Positions 37,356 to 48,826 of a DNA stretch of 64,000 nt are shown here, one piece after another. The notes under the pieces were generated by a model. It did not search any database. It saw nothing but the letters and a program-made list of their open reading frames with translations, and was not told where the DNA came from. Where the stretch lies: contig JAQFVV010000288.1 of NCBI GenBank assembly GCA_028023455.1, positions 963,341 through 1,027,340 of the forward strand. The letters are read 5' to 3'. The DNA comes from Epiperipatus broadwayi (lineage: Eukaryota; Onychophora; Udeonychophora; Euonychophora; Peripatidae). Within the stretch, counting starts at the first letter, position 1. Every line of letters begins with the position of its first letter. The translations under genes and the position numbers were made by a program.

Positions 37356-38110
37356 ATGTGATGTGATGTGATGTGATGTATTATGGCTTCTCCTTGAATG
37401 AAGTCAAGAATATCTCAGCAATTGTGCCCAGATAAACCCATTAGCCACTTTATTTTACATTCACCACTCTAAATTTACACATAATCTGCTCTATCCCATT
37501 TCCACAACATATTCTTTGTCAACTCTATAACCTTTATATCTGAATCCCCCTTATCTTTTTCCAAACCCAGCATAAAAACCAATAATTCACTTTCTGTATA
37601 ATCACTCTTTTCATATTTATTTTTCCACAACTTCATTATATGTACCCTTTCTGTTTTCAAACATTTACATTCAATTAACAAATGTCTAATATTTTCTATT
37701 CCTTCCTTACATAATTTACAAAATAAATCACCCATATTTTTCCATTTACATGTATATTCTTTTGTAGCTAAAGATCCCGTTCGAGCCTTAAACAATAAAC
37801 TACTTTCCTTACTATTATCATATATTAACTCACACCTAATATTCTGTTTATTTCTATATATATTTAAACTCTTTTTACTCTCCATACTATTTCTCCATCT
37901 CTCTAACTCCCTAATCTTTATTAATAAATTTATTTTTTTATCCCATTCGTTACTACTATAACATTCAATAGTCCTCTTAACACAATCATCCCATCTTTTG
38001 TACAAATATACTGATATAAATTCTTTATCCAAATCTTTTGCATACCGCATTACCCTTCTCACCCATCTTGTTACCTGCCCTTTACTCATAACCCAATTAA
38101 ATACTATTTA
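37356..38110 (-). mobile_element. 5'-truncated sister copy of the CR1/L2-like LINE
   Basis: An open frame (37475-38089) is clearly homologous to the last ~200 residues of the ORF2 at 32.8-33.5 kb, including CKLCKEGIENIRHLLIEC. The 3'UTR matches that of the neighbouring copy (GGCTTCTCCTT, AAGTCAAGAATATCTCAGC), and the (TCACA)n tail is at 37356-37380. The 5' truncation is at about 38105, where a 19-20-bp tandem duplication (AATTAAATACTATTTAAAA twice) marks the junction. The frame is open but lacks endonuclease and reverse transcriptase. Confidence 0.85.
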
Positions 38111-38184
38111 AAAAATTAAATACTATTTAAAAAATTATCTTATACCCTAGCTCCCTCTAGTACATATTATTTAAACCAAATATA

Positions 38185-38385
38185 TATTCCCTACAACTCT
38201 TTATTTATATTTTTTATTTTATACACAAACTTTTATTATTATATAATTATCATAAATTTATATTATACTGCATTATGTTTTATATATATATTCCCTACAA
38301 CTCTTTATTTATATATTTTATATGCTTTAACTTTTATTATTATTATATAATTCTCATAAATTTATACTATACTGCATTATATGCA
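38185..38385. repeat. ~104-bp tandem duplication
   Basis: TATTCCCTACAACTCTTTAT recurs 104 bp apart. The two units end in ACTGCATTATGT and ACTGCATTATATG. It lies just beyond the 3' end of the minus-strand PLE and may be part of its terminal repeat. Confidence 0.7.
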
Positions 38386-39312
38386 AATATTATGCTGTTT
38401 TTTTTTATGTAATATCTATAAATATACCCGTGTTTATACTCCTATTTAACTTAACCATTTTTATCACCCATAATTCATTTATAAACAATTTTCTCTTTAT
38501 ATACTTACCTCTACATATCTTATTTAATAACTATATCTATACCAATCTCATTCTAATCCCAGAATCCCTATTAAATTTTGATTTTATCTTTCTTATTAAT
38601 ATAGCTTCTTTTATTTTCCTTTTTTAAATATTTTCTTAATGTAACCTCTTTTTTATTGAAATTTATGTCCTGTTTCTTTCATATGTATATATATATATCA
38701 GTGATTTGTTATCTAACATGTTGTTTTAATCTTGTTTTTTATAGAATTTTGTGTTTCTCTCATGTTATCAATCCATTATCTAGACATTGTTTGTATTTTA
38801 TCACATATACACCATTAATTATTTCTGTATTATATCCTATGTATTTGTTATCTATCAAATTTAATAGGTTTTCTCTTTTTTTATTAACTATTTTTGTAGT
38901 AATTATTCTTTTGTATTTTTTATTAATCTTCTTTATAATTTTATTAAACTTATTCACTATAATATTATTTGTTTTTATTCCTATATATCTATTTTCATCT
39001 TTCTTTTTTCATTTATTCATTTCATTTTTAATTATCTTATACTCTATTTTTAACTTGTTGATTATTAAATCTTTTTTTGTTTAATATAGTCTTCTTTCCT
39101 TGAACAATACATTGCATCCCTGTATATTCTTGAATATATACAACTAATTTTATATTTTCTATCAATGTTGGAAAACCAACTTATTTTATTAACAATATTA
39201 TTATTCTTATATGTCTGAATACCCTATTTTTACCTATCAATTTCTTTTGAAATATTATACTCAGATATGCTATTTCATTATTTTCTTCCCTCTCAACAGT
39301 AAACTTTATATT

Positions 39313-39373
39313 CTCTTCCATTTTATTAATTTGTCTTTGGCTCTGTCCCATTTTATTAATTTGTCTTTGGCTC
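39313..39373. repeat. ~30-bp tandem duplication inside the PLE
   Basis: CCATTTTATTAATTTGTC followed by TTTGGCTCTGTC occurs twice in succession, between the catalytic and thumb-side parts of the PLE reading frame. Confidence 0.85.
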
Positions 39374-39384
39374 TGTCGTGTGTA

Positions 39385-39475
39385 AAAGCCTGATCATTCT
39401 TAAGACAGCTGTTTAAAATCTGATTGGCTGTCTTAGCTCGTGTGAAAGATTAGCAAACTCAATTATTATTTCCAA
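39385..39475. repeat. Small foldback insertion related to the 46.6-kb element
   Basis: AAGACAGC and GCTGTCTT pair around the word AATCTGATTGGCTGT, which also forms the inner arm of the foldback at 46.6-47.0 kb. It sits in a part of the PLE frame that is longer than expected, consistent with an insertion. Confidence 0.45.
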
Positions 39476-39939
39476 TTTAACAACATGCGATTTAGACAAA
39501 TATTATTTAAAAATCATTAAATAATCATCTACATATCTGTTAAAAAATAAAAGAACATTTTTATTTTCTGTTATATTTTTATCAAACTCATTCATATAAA
39601 TATTGCTTAAAATTGCACTTACAAAAGCTTCTCTCGTTAATAATTATTTTCTTTGCCTATAAAATTCCCTATTATATTCAAGGATTACATCCTTGCAACA
39701 TAATTCCATTAAATCTACTAAAATAAGAACAGGTAATTTTATTTTTATCCTTAATATACTTTTCTATAACTAAATGTATTGCTTTTTCCACAGTTAAATT
39801 AGAATACATAGAAATAATGTCCATTTTTATAAATGTTAAATTTCTGCATTTATATTTTTTAAATATGTTGTGCCACTACTTTTTGTATCTAAAAGATCGT
39901 ACGCTGAGAATTAAAAATTTTAATTAAAGCTGGAATCGT

Positions 39940-40031
39940 TATCATACGAGAGCACCACTAGGAAAAGAACCTAGAGCCACAAAATTAAAAGAATCTTATA
40001 TTCGCGGCTGTTAATTTGTATACGTATGATA
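39940..40031 (-). other. Hairpin with primer-binding-like box and 9-bp inverted arms
   Basis: On the minus strand CTAGG/CCTAG (39958-39974) is followed by TGGTGCTC (39950-39957). TATCATACG (39940-39948) and CGTATGATA (40023-40031) form outer arms. This is the same hairpin-plus-box layout as at 1450 and 28680. Confidence 0.35.
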
Positions 40032-40039
40032 GACCCAGC

Positions 40040-42640
40040 TAAACTCCCCCTTTTACAATTCTATTTGTAATACGTACGGATACAGTATGATCGCATACAA
40101 ACACTAAAGGAACAAACAAGTACACTTTCATAAGTTTCAATTAATAATACGTTTTATTATAATTTACTTTTCTTTTATTCAAGACCATTGGTAAAACAAA
40201 TCACTAATAATTCCCCCTTCTACCTTCCTAATTCTATACTCTTAACATAATTAGCATAATCATTCTTTTCTTTCTTTTTTTATATAAAAAAAACAAAGGT
40301 GAAGAGTAATATATGTATTTCGTTCTCAAAGGAACATGCACTTTTACTTATATAAGTGTCTCAAACTGATCCAAATCTTGACCAGTATAGAGACTAAGCG
40401 GCTTACTATTAGGAGCCAGTTATTACGCTAAACCCCTACCCTCTCTTTCAATATTTACTCAACCCTTAAAACTTTTCATTTTTGCTTTCTAAATCATTTT
40501 TACATTCTATTTCGGTAACAATTTCTGGGATTCATTCATGGGATTATTATTATTTTAACCTCTCCCAAAAGTTAGTTAAAAACCCTCCGTAAAGAAAAAT
40601 TAAAAAAATACAAATATAAATAAATTACATATTTTAAATAAACTAATTAGGTAATGTAGACATAAACATTATAAATATATATATATAAGAAAAACCCCTT
40701 CTATTGTCGCAACTTGTAGTTCATGGTCTTGGCTCCCTCTAGTGGACTGATTACATCCTGATATTTAAATTGATAGTTTAAATGCTAAAGACCATTCTAT
40801 ACGTGCGGAGATTTTGTTAACATTGAGGAAAAATGATTTTTTTATTGAAAATTTTATAGATTAACTTCTTTTTGGCAAAGCAGACGGGAGAAGAGAAAAT
40901 AAAGAAAAATGTTTTAGTTCATAAAACTTTTATTAAAGTGTTTCGTTGAACGTATGTTTGAACACTTATCCCAGAAAAATATGGGTAAAATAATTATTTT
41001 TAAATTTCAGTTTATTATTGGTGTTGGTATAAAAAAAAGATTTTTACATGTAAGATTTTATTATTAGTGTTTGAATATTACTGGATATTTTATGTACGTA
41101 TGTGTGTAGGTATAGTAGATAGTAGAATTATTTATTATTGAAAATATACATTGAAAGTGTGGTTAACATGAATGGATTTTATTCAAATTGAACTTAGCTG
41201 GAGAAAGGTGTTATTTATTGGAGACGATAACATTTTATCGGTAAATTTATTACTTTTTTTAGCATATACCAGGCAAATTTATTTAATACGGTTTTGTTCA
41301 AATCTAATGGTAAACCAACTAAGGTGTTTTTTATTGTATGATAAAAAAAAAAATTATTTCTCATATCTTACCAATTTGCCGTTTTTAAAAGTTATAAGGA
41401 ATGTAGGCGTCTGAATGAAAATATTTGTCTTGGATATTAGCGCGGTCATGATATATATATATTGTATAATGAATTCTTTGCTAAAAACACTTATTGTATA
41501 TGTTAACTTTCTTTGCTTTGTGTATGCTCATATTATTTGAAATGTATTAGAGTTTTTTAGATACGTTAGAGAATATTTCATCCTGCTATTAAGCATTTAT
41601 TTAATTTTGTGATGGAATTTTGTATTTTAGTTCTAAGGAACGTTTTGCTATTGCTATAAAATAGTTTGAAATATCATATGTTTAGTTTATCGCTTAGATA
41701 TGCTTAAAATATTAACACTTGAGGATTATTGTCATATGGTATCTGTTTGTGTTCACATGATTTTCAACCTTTATGTTTAGTGCTGTAGCGTATTTGTAAG
41801 TCTAGGGTAAACATCTGTCTTCCAGTTTTGAATATAGTTGACCATTGATATAATTTCCATGAAATTTGTTATATCTGGATTATTATTCTGCTTATTATTA
41901 TTGAAATGTTTTCTATAAAGAACCTGGTTACTGACTTCACATCTTGTATAGTAATAGTGTATAATTGAATATCTTGAAATGTTGTTCCATTCGCATTATT
42001 TTTTATATGTTATGTAGTTGTGGTATCAGGGATATATTTCCTTTATGAAAGTAAGATTACGTGTAATAGGAAAGTTCTATGGCATCACACATAAGTAAAA
42101 TTCAATTTAAAGATATTTAAATACTTTCTAAGTAAGGTATCGTGACACTGTTAATTCATCCAAGGGGCAATGAAAAAGATAACAAAAACGCAATAAATTC
42201 TGGAAAAGATATTTTGATAAGCATTATTTGAAAACAGACTAAATATAAGAGTAATTCCTATGACAACTTCAAACCGGTATATGGGAAATGACTTAAACTG
42301 TCATCTCAGGGAAAATAATTACATTTTATTAAATAGGTGAAATAGTTATTTAAATTCATATTTTTTTTAAAAAAAAGCGTAATTATTGCTATATAATTAG
42401 CTATTTATTAAAATGGCATATGTTTAATTATATTTTGGGTTAGCCAAATACAGTTAAAACTTGTTATTTACTAAAGTGAATAAAAAATACAGAGGTTTTT
42501 TTTCTTTGTGTGTTTTAAATGTATATGAATATTTAGCATAATTTATCTTGCTTTGTGAAAGTAAAAGAGTAAAGGTGATAAACTAGGTAAAAACTTGTTC
42601 TAAAGATAATTCACATCTTACCCACTTTTAAAAATATATA
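40040..42640. other. AT-rich intergenic DNA
   Basis: No supported gene. The 41172-41414 frame has no recognisable domain. GGCTCCCTCTAGT near 40730 also occurs near 38148, possibly a terminal word of a repeat. Confidence 0.35.
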
Positions 42641-42641
42641 T

Positions 42642-45295
42642 TATTATCCCAGAATTATAAATAAAAAGTGGAAGAACAATATTGTGGAGATTGATGGTGT
42701 ATCAGACAGAGTGACAAGATTAGTTATACAACTTAATAGCAGATACCAAATGCAGATAATTCAGGTTTATGCCCCAACAAGTTTTCACAGTGATGAAGTA
42801 GTAGAAGATTTTTATATGGATGTACAAAAGGCTTTTGATCAGAGTAAACAACATTTTAAAATTGTTATGGGAGACTTTAATGCTAGAATTGGTAAACAAA
42901 TGAAAGATGAAAGTGCTGTAGGTAATTTTGGTTATGGTAATAGAAATGAGAGAGGTCATAGACTTGTGGAGTTTGCAGAGAAGGAAAAACTTTATATTAT
43001 GAATTCTTTTTTTGAGAAAAATGTTAGAAGAAAATGGACATGGAAGCATCCAAATGAAGGTACAGCAGAATTGGATTATATTTTGACTAACAGGAAATAC
43101 ATATTTCAAGATTGTAATGTTCTTAATAAATTTAACACAGGAAGTGATCATCGATTAGTAAGGAGTAAGATACATGTTAATGTAAAACTAGAGAGACAAA
43201 AATTATTAAGAAAAACTATATTTACAGTTGATATTCCTAATCTTCAGAAACATTCTAATGAATTTAAATTAGAACTTACAAATCGGTTTCAAGTATTAGT
43301 AGATTTTGAACATGATTCAGATTTGAATGAAATTAATATGGAAATAATTGATACACTTTTAAAAACTGCAACAAAGTTAGCTGGTAGAAAAAAGCAGCAA
43401 TTGACCAATAAAATTTCTACTGAGACTAGAGAACTTATGAGGAAAAGAAGGAATATGAAGATATACAAAAATGATGCATTAAAAAGAATTGAATATCTCG
43501 AATTTTGTAAAATGGTGCGGAAAAGAGTTGAAAATGATATAAGAAAGTATAACTGTGAACTAGCTAGAAAAGCTGTAGAAGAAAATAAAAGTCTTAAGAA
43601 TGTAAAACAACATTTTGGTATTGGTAGGAAATTTATATCTGCAATAAGGAAAAAAGATGGAATTATTACTAAAAAGAGGGATGACATTATGAAATTGGTA
43701 GAAGATTTTTATCAAGAATTATATAGTAATAAAGAACAAGTACCTCCTATATTTATTACATCTTCCGAATTGCCCAGAATTTTAAATGAAGAAGTGAGAA
43801 ATGCAATTAAATGTATGAAAAAGGAAAGGCTCCAGGTAATGATGGAATTATAATTGATATATTAAAAGAAGCAGGTGAAGAAACAGAAAAAATATTAGCA
43901 AAGTTATATACCAAATGTCTAAATGATAAAGATGTACCCGATGATTGGAAGAATGCAGTAATAATATTAATATTTAAAAAAGGTGATAAAGAAGATATTA
44001 GAAATTACAGACCTATCAGCCTTTTATCAGTTTTATATAAAATTTTTACCAAGATAATTACAACTCGTCTACAGAGAACCTTGGATTTCCACCAACCAAG
44101 AGAACAAGCTGGATTTAAAAGTGGTTTTAGTACAGTAGATCATATTCAGGTATTGAGAGAAGTTATAGAAAGGACAAATAATTATGAGTTGTCATTATGT
44201 TTTGGATTTGTAGATTATGAAAAGGCATTTGATTCTATAAACATTTCTTCAGTGATTAAAGCATTGGATCATCAAGGTATAGATCCAGGATATTGTCATA
44301 TTTTAAAGAATATTTATAAAAATGCAACAGCAACAATTAGATTACATAATGATACTGGGAAAGTCAACATTGAGAAAGGTGTAAGACAAGGTGACTCCAT
44401 ATCTCCAAAACTTTTTACAGCAGTGCTGCAAGAAGTATTTTGTGGATTAAAATGGGAAACTAAAGGAGTGAAAGTAAATGGAGATTTTTTAAGTCATTTA
44501 GATTTCACAGATGATGTAGTTCTTTTTGCAAATAATGCTTCAGAGCTGCAGGAAATGTTGCAGGAGTTATCAGATGAAAGTAGGAAAGTAGGACTAAAGA
44601 TAAATGTTAAAAAGACTAAAGTAATGTTTAATCGATTTGCTCAAAATATGAAAATAAAGATTGATTATGATGAATTAGAAGAAGTTAAGAGTTACAAATA
44701 CCTTGGTCAGATTATTAATACAGATGGAAACATAATGGAGGAAATTAATCATAAAATTAAACTTGGTTGCAGTGCTTTTGGTAGAAATAACTTGATACTA
44801 AAAGGAAATATGCCTATGTGTTTGAAAAGAAAGGTTTTTAACAAATGTGTTTTACCAGTTCTTACTTATGGATCTTAGACTTGGACACTTAATAGAAGAG
44901 CAATACAGAGACTTCAGACCACTCAAAGAAGTATGGAGAGATGTATGTTGGGAGTAACAAGAAGAGATCGAAAACGCAATGTATGGGTAAGAGAACAAAC
45001 AGGTGTTACTGACCTCATTGAAAAAATTAAAAGATTGAAGTGGAGTTTGGCTGGACATACTGCTAGAAGAGATGATAATAGATGGACAATTGAAATTTTA
45101 AACTGGATTCCAAGAGATTGTAAAAGACCCAGAAGGAGACCACATGCAAGATGGATGGATGAAATAAGAAAGTGTGCAGGGGTGATGTGGAGAAGAGAAG
45201 CTAAAGATCGGAGAAGATGGATTAAACTTGAGAGACCTTCATCCTGCAGTGAATTGATAGTGGTTGATAATGATATATATATATATATATTTAAG
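42642..45295 (+). mobile_element. RTE-type non-LTR retrotransposon, 5'-truncated young copy
   Basis: A single endonuclease-plus-RT reading frame runs from the truncation point (~42642) to a 3' end at GATAATGATATATAT. Domain order, RT motifs and the absence of ORF1 and RNase H fit the RTE/BovB-like group. The N-terminal part of the endonuclease is missing. That part is seen in the second copy at 48541. The frame is interrupted only by one frameshift and one stop. Confidence 0.85.
42645..45290 (+). pseudogene. RTE endonuclease/reverse transcriptase, truncated with one frameshift and one stop
   Basis: The endonuclease remnant (42645-43200) has VYAPTS, VMGDFNARIG, WTWKHP, ELDYIL and GSDHRL, but lacks the first catalytic Asn and Glu segments. 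A linker leads to the RT: NYRPISLLSVLYK, GFVDYEKAFDSI, VRQGDSISPKLF and FTDD (Thr instead of the usual Ala before the DD pair). The frame changes near 43827, inside ATGAAAAAGG, where one A appears lost. A TAG near 44876 interrupts GS-TWTL. The C-terminal part (to ~45270) is rich in Arg/Trp. Because the only breaks are a homopolymer slip and one nonsense change, either recent decay or sequencing error is possible. The (TA)n at its 3' end is the tail region. Confidence 0.85.
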
Positions 45296-45319
45296 CCTTC
45301 TAATAATTGCAATTGAAAA

Positions 45320-46590
45320 AATTAATATTTTAAAATTATGAAAAGAAATATCTAAATGAAGTTTTTACCGATAACAAAGAAACACGTGGTCTCTGTCTGG
45401 ACGTTACCTATTGAAAGCGTTAGAACAATGAAATAAAAGATATTAGAATTTTATGTAATTAAAAAAGATATATTTACAATTACCTGTTATCAAAGAAGCA
45501 AAAAAGTTTTTAAAAGTTAATAAATTATTTATTGTTATTAAAATATTTTTCTTGCAGTTATCATAAAGCGATTTTCTTTTAACCAGTAGAGGCTGCTTTG
45601 GACTCTCACAATGTACTTTCTAAGATCAATCTTTTAAAAAATAAAATATTTTCAAAGCCAATCTCCTAGTAGTGATGCAGTTTTTGGTTTAAAAATAAGT
45701 CTTTTATAAAAATATTGCATCATAATCATTTACAGATACTGAAAATGACATTTTAAATCTTATTTAAAGGTTAAAACAATCTAAAGCACCAGCCAATCAC
45801 AAATCTCCTTTCTAAGCTACCTACTTCATAGCTTTGTCCTAGCAAACAAAGCGCTGTATAGGTCTGCATAATGCTGACATGTTTAGGATTTTTTTAAAAA
45901 AATAATACATTAAAATGGAAACTTCATAATACAGAAATGCTACAGACCATCACATACCAAAATATAAGTTATATATATGTTTTAAAACAATGTAGCAATC
46001 ACAGCACTATCATATTGCTTAAAATGTCAAATATGAGAGTAAAATCACAGCTCTAAGTTTTGAAATTTAAAAACGAATCTTGCCATTCTAATATATCACA
46101 AATCTCTGCCATGTTGTTCTTCCATTTTTTATATATAATGAATCCCATTCTACTTGTGCTGTCAATATTTGAGCCAATGTAGGAAATATGTTACCACTTT
46201 TTTAGTCAATTGTCTTCTCATTTTTTTTCTAGTTTTACAAAGACTAACAATGTCCCATTTAATATTACATAGTTCTTCGAATTAGTGCAATAATTCCTGA
46301 CTTGAAGATCTGCAGTTTTAAGTTTCCAAATAAAAAGTTATTATTGAATGGCAGCATGATTTCAGAACTGGGCATGACAACTTTTAGTGTCCTAAGAGTA
46401 AGGTGTTTTCTCTAGTTTGTGATAGTTGTAAATATCTATAAAAAATTTATTTACACATACACATTCATCCTGTCTTCAATAAAACTCAACTGATATTTCT
46501 GTTTATCAAGCAACTGAAAAATAAAAGATCATAGTTTTTCTTGATGTTAAATTTAGAAATAAAAAAAGAATAAGGTTATCATGCTGGATG
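45320..46590. other. AT-rich intergenic DNA, nothing assigned
   Basis: No ORF or repeat was recognised. Confidence 0.4.
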
Positions 46591-46597
46591 ATGGATG

Positions 46598-47030
46598 TTG
46601 TGAGCAGCCCATCTATGATCATTTACTATATGAATATTTAAATTGAGAGACTGCAAAACCTCTCGGCACTCATTACTATACAGCCAATCAGATCATAAAT
46701 ACAAAACAGATAATTTAATAAGAATAGGGCGGTCCACCCTATTCTTTACTTGTCTTTTTATATATCCAAGCCAGTCTAAAGTACTTACATCTGAAAGCGT
46801 GAATATTAAATATCTTCACACTTAACACACTGAGTTTAAATTCTCTGTCTTGTATTTACGATCTGATTGGCTGTTATAGTAATGAGCGCAAGAGGTTTTG
46901 CAGTCTCTTAATTTAATTTCAATACTGTTTGCGCTTTATAAAAATAAATATTATTTATATATGAATATTTATTTATTGAATATTTATATAGTGGATATTA
47001 GGAGTTTGTTCTGCTCACTTCTTTTAATAA
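46598..47030. mobile_element. Foldback/MITE-like element with long inverted arms
   Basis: AATTGAGAGACTGCAAAACC at the left is matched by the complement of GGTTTTGCAGTCTCTTAATT at the right. The match continues for about 80 bp through CAGCCAATCAGATC. Farther out, GTGAGCAG (left) and CTGCTCAC (right) extend the arms with small gaps. Near the centre a perfect stem GAATAGGG/CCCTATTC (46720-46743) surrounds CGGTCCA. It has no coding capacity. Related ends occur at 1-60 and 39385-39475. TATATGAATATTTA is directly repeated at 46627 and 46958. Its meaning is unclear because it lies inside the arms. Confidence 0.75.
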
Positions 47031-47049
47031 TCAAAGAAAAATCAAAGCA

Positions 47050-47899
47050 TTTTTTTCATTTATCATCAAATTAGTTTCTGCATCCTATTTAAAATATATA
47101 TATTGTAATATGCCACCAGTGCTGGAACAAAATCACAAAAAGGATGGATTGGAAATCAAACGCTACAAACAATTAAAAGTACTAATCTAATAAGGATGAT
47201 GATAATAATAATAACATATACAAATCTTAACCGCTTTGACAAATAACTATTTGCTAATTAACAACTATCTAGCTCAGAATAATGATAATAATAGTAATAA
47301 CAAATTTCTTCATGAGACTATGTTCCTAAGCTGAGAGGTTACGGGCCGTTTTAAAATCAAATAAGCATCACAGATACATATCCGACAGCATAGAAATATA
47401 ATTGAACTCCAACGCTTAAAGAATTATCATCATATCTCCATGATTAACAAATAATAATCCTACTAATAAAGCTAATATAATATCTAAATCAGATACCTAA
47501 TAATGATACTACTCTTAATTATAATAATAAAATAATATCCCTAACTTTAAATTCTAAGTAGATTTTTATCTAAACTATTATAATTTAATTTTCATATATC
47601 TCAGCATTGTCATGTTGCAGAAATAACAAAGCGGAGGATATTGTATACCAAACGGTATGTTTTATTGAATCCAATAATCCAAATAAATTTAGAAAAGATA
47701 AGACAATAATCTATTACGATTAATAAACTATAATGTTTCTGCTCGGCAACATGGGAACAAAACTCTAATATAAATTACTTTTGGGTCTCCTAGGGTTTAA
47801 GATAAATCAAGAAAGATTTACACTATAATTTTAAAAATAATAAAGCATGACTAGGATTATTAAAATAATAATACTACTGAAAATCATCTCTCATGATGA

Positions 47900-47900
<1 letters not shown>
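47050..47900. other. AT-rich intergenic DNA rich in ATAATAA words
   Basis: No gene. Repeated ATAATAATAAT words suggest worn trinucleotide repeats. Confidence 0.4.

Positions 47901-47907
<7 letters not shown>

Positions 47908-47952
<45 letters not shown>
47908..47952. repeat. (AAT)n microsatellite
   Basis: About fifteen consecutive AAT units. Confidence 0.95.
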
Positions 47953-47953
<1 letters not shown>

Positions 47954-48540
47954 TTACAATCATGTGAATCCTTTGACCCAGCAACTTTTTTTCTAGGAAC
48001 AGCAGAAGAGAACATAGTGTTTGGAAAGATAGAATTCAAACAAAAAATAGACCAAATCCCAGATTCCAGCCACCCAAGAGTTTGCTATTAACTGAAAGGA
48101 GACCCTTTGATTCCTCTTGGAGGCCTTAAAGGAACGAGCAGGGCAAATTCCTAATGTCCACTCCATGCGTTCTTGTCGTTGCAGCTGTTATTACTATATG
48201 TTTATTCATATAGTATACGAACATGGATGGGCTGCTCACCAACACGCATTAGGCATTAGCCAGCGTGGTGAGTTTATTGGCTTTTTACCTCTGAGTTTAA
48301 GATCAAGAAACACCATGGTCTTTCTTCTCAGTGCCTGATAAGGCAGAATGAATGTTTGTGTAAATGATAAATATTTTTCCCAATACATATATACAATTAT
48401 GACAGACAAAAATAAAGCATGGCCCTTATTCCCAGGAGGCTGTAAAGTCACCAACCAAGGCAGCGGTTGGTGGCCAAAGGCCAAAGGCGGAGGGTGCTAA
48501 GAATCCCCTGATTGTGGACCCAGGCTGCCATTTGATGATG

Positions 48541-48826
<286 letters not shown>

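Larger units (their letters stand above)
38440..39860 (-). mobile_element. Decayed Penelope-like element (reverse transcriptase plus GIY-YIG)
   Basis: Minus-strand pieces occur in the PLE order. First comes an RT palm segment (MDIISMYSNLTVEKA, ~39740-39850), then RYVDDYLMIF (~39520-39540), then KFTVEREENNEIAYLS (~39260-39320). After these comes a GIY-YIG region in broken frames (RETQNSI, KTRLKQH, ~38720-38860). Last is the conserved tail RKIKEAILIRK and FNRDSGIR (~38540-38625). Stops and frameshifts are frequent. PLEs combine a telomerase-related RT with a GIY-YIG nuclease. The plus-strand frame 38656-39084 is a hydrophobic shadow of this region. Confidence 0.75.

Noticed and set aside
38656-39084. 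142-residue hydrophobic plus-strand frame
   Set aside because: Antisense shadow of the minus-strand PLE; the A-rich coding strand gives Phe/Leu/Ile-rich translation on the other strand.
42720-43687. Minus-strand frames of 132-143 residues
   Set aside because: Antisense shadows of the RTE endonuclease/RT.
44852-45312. Minus-strand frames over the RTE C-terminus
   Set aside because: Antisense to the real RTE frame, which shows family features.
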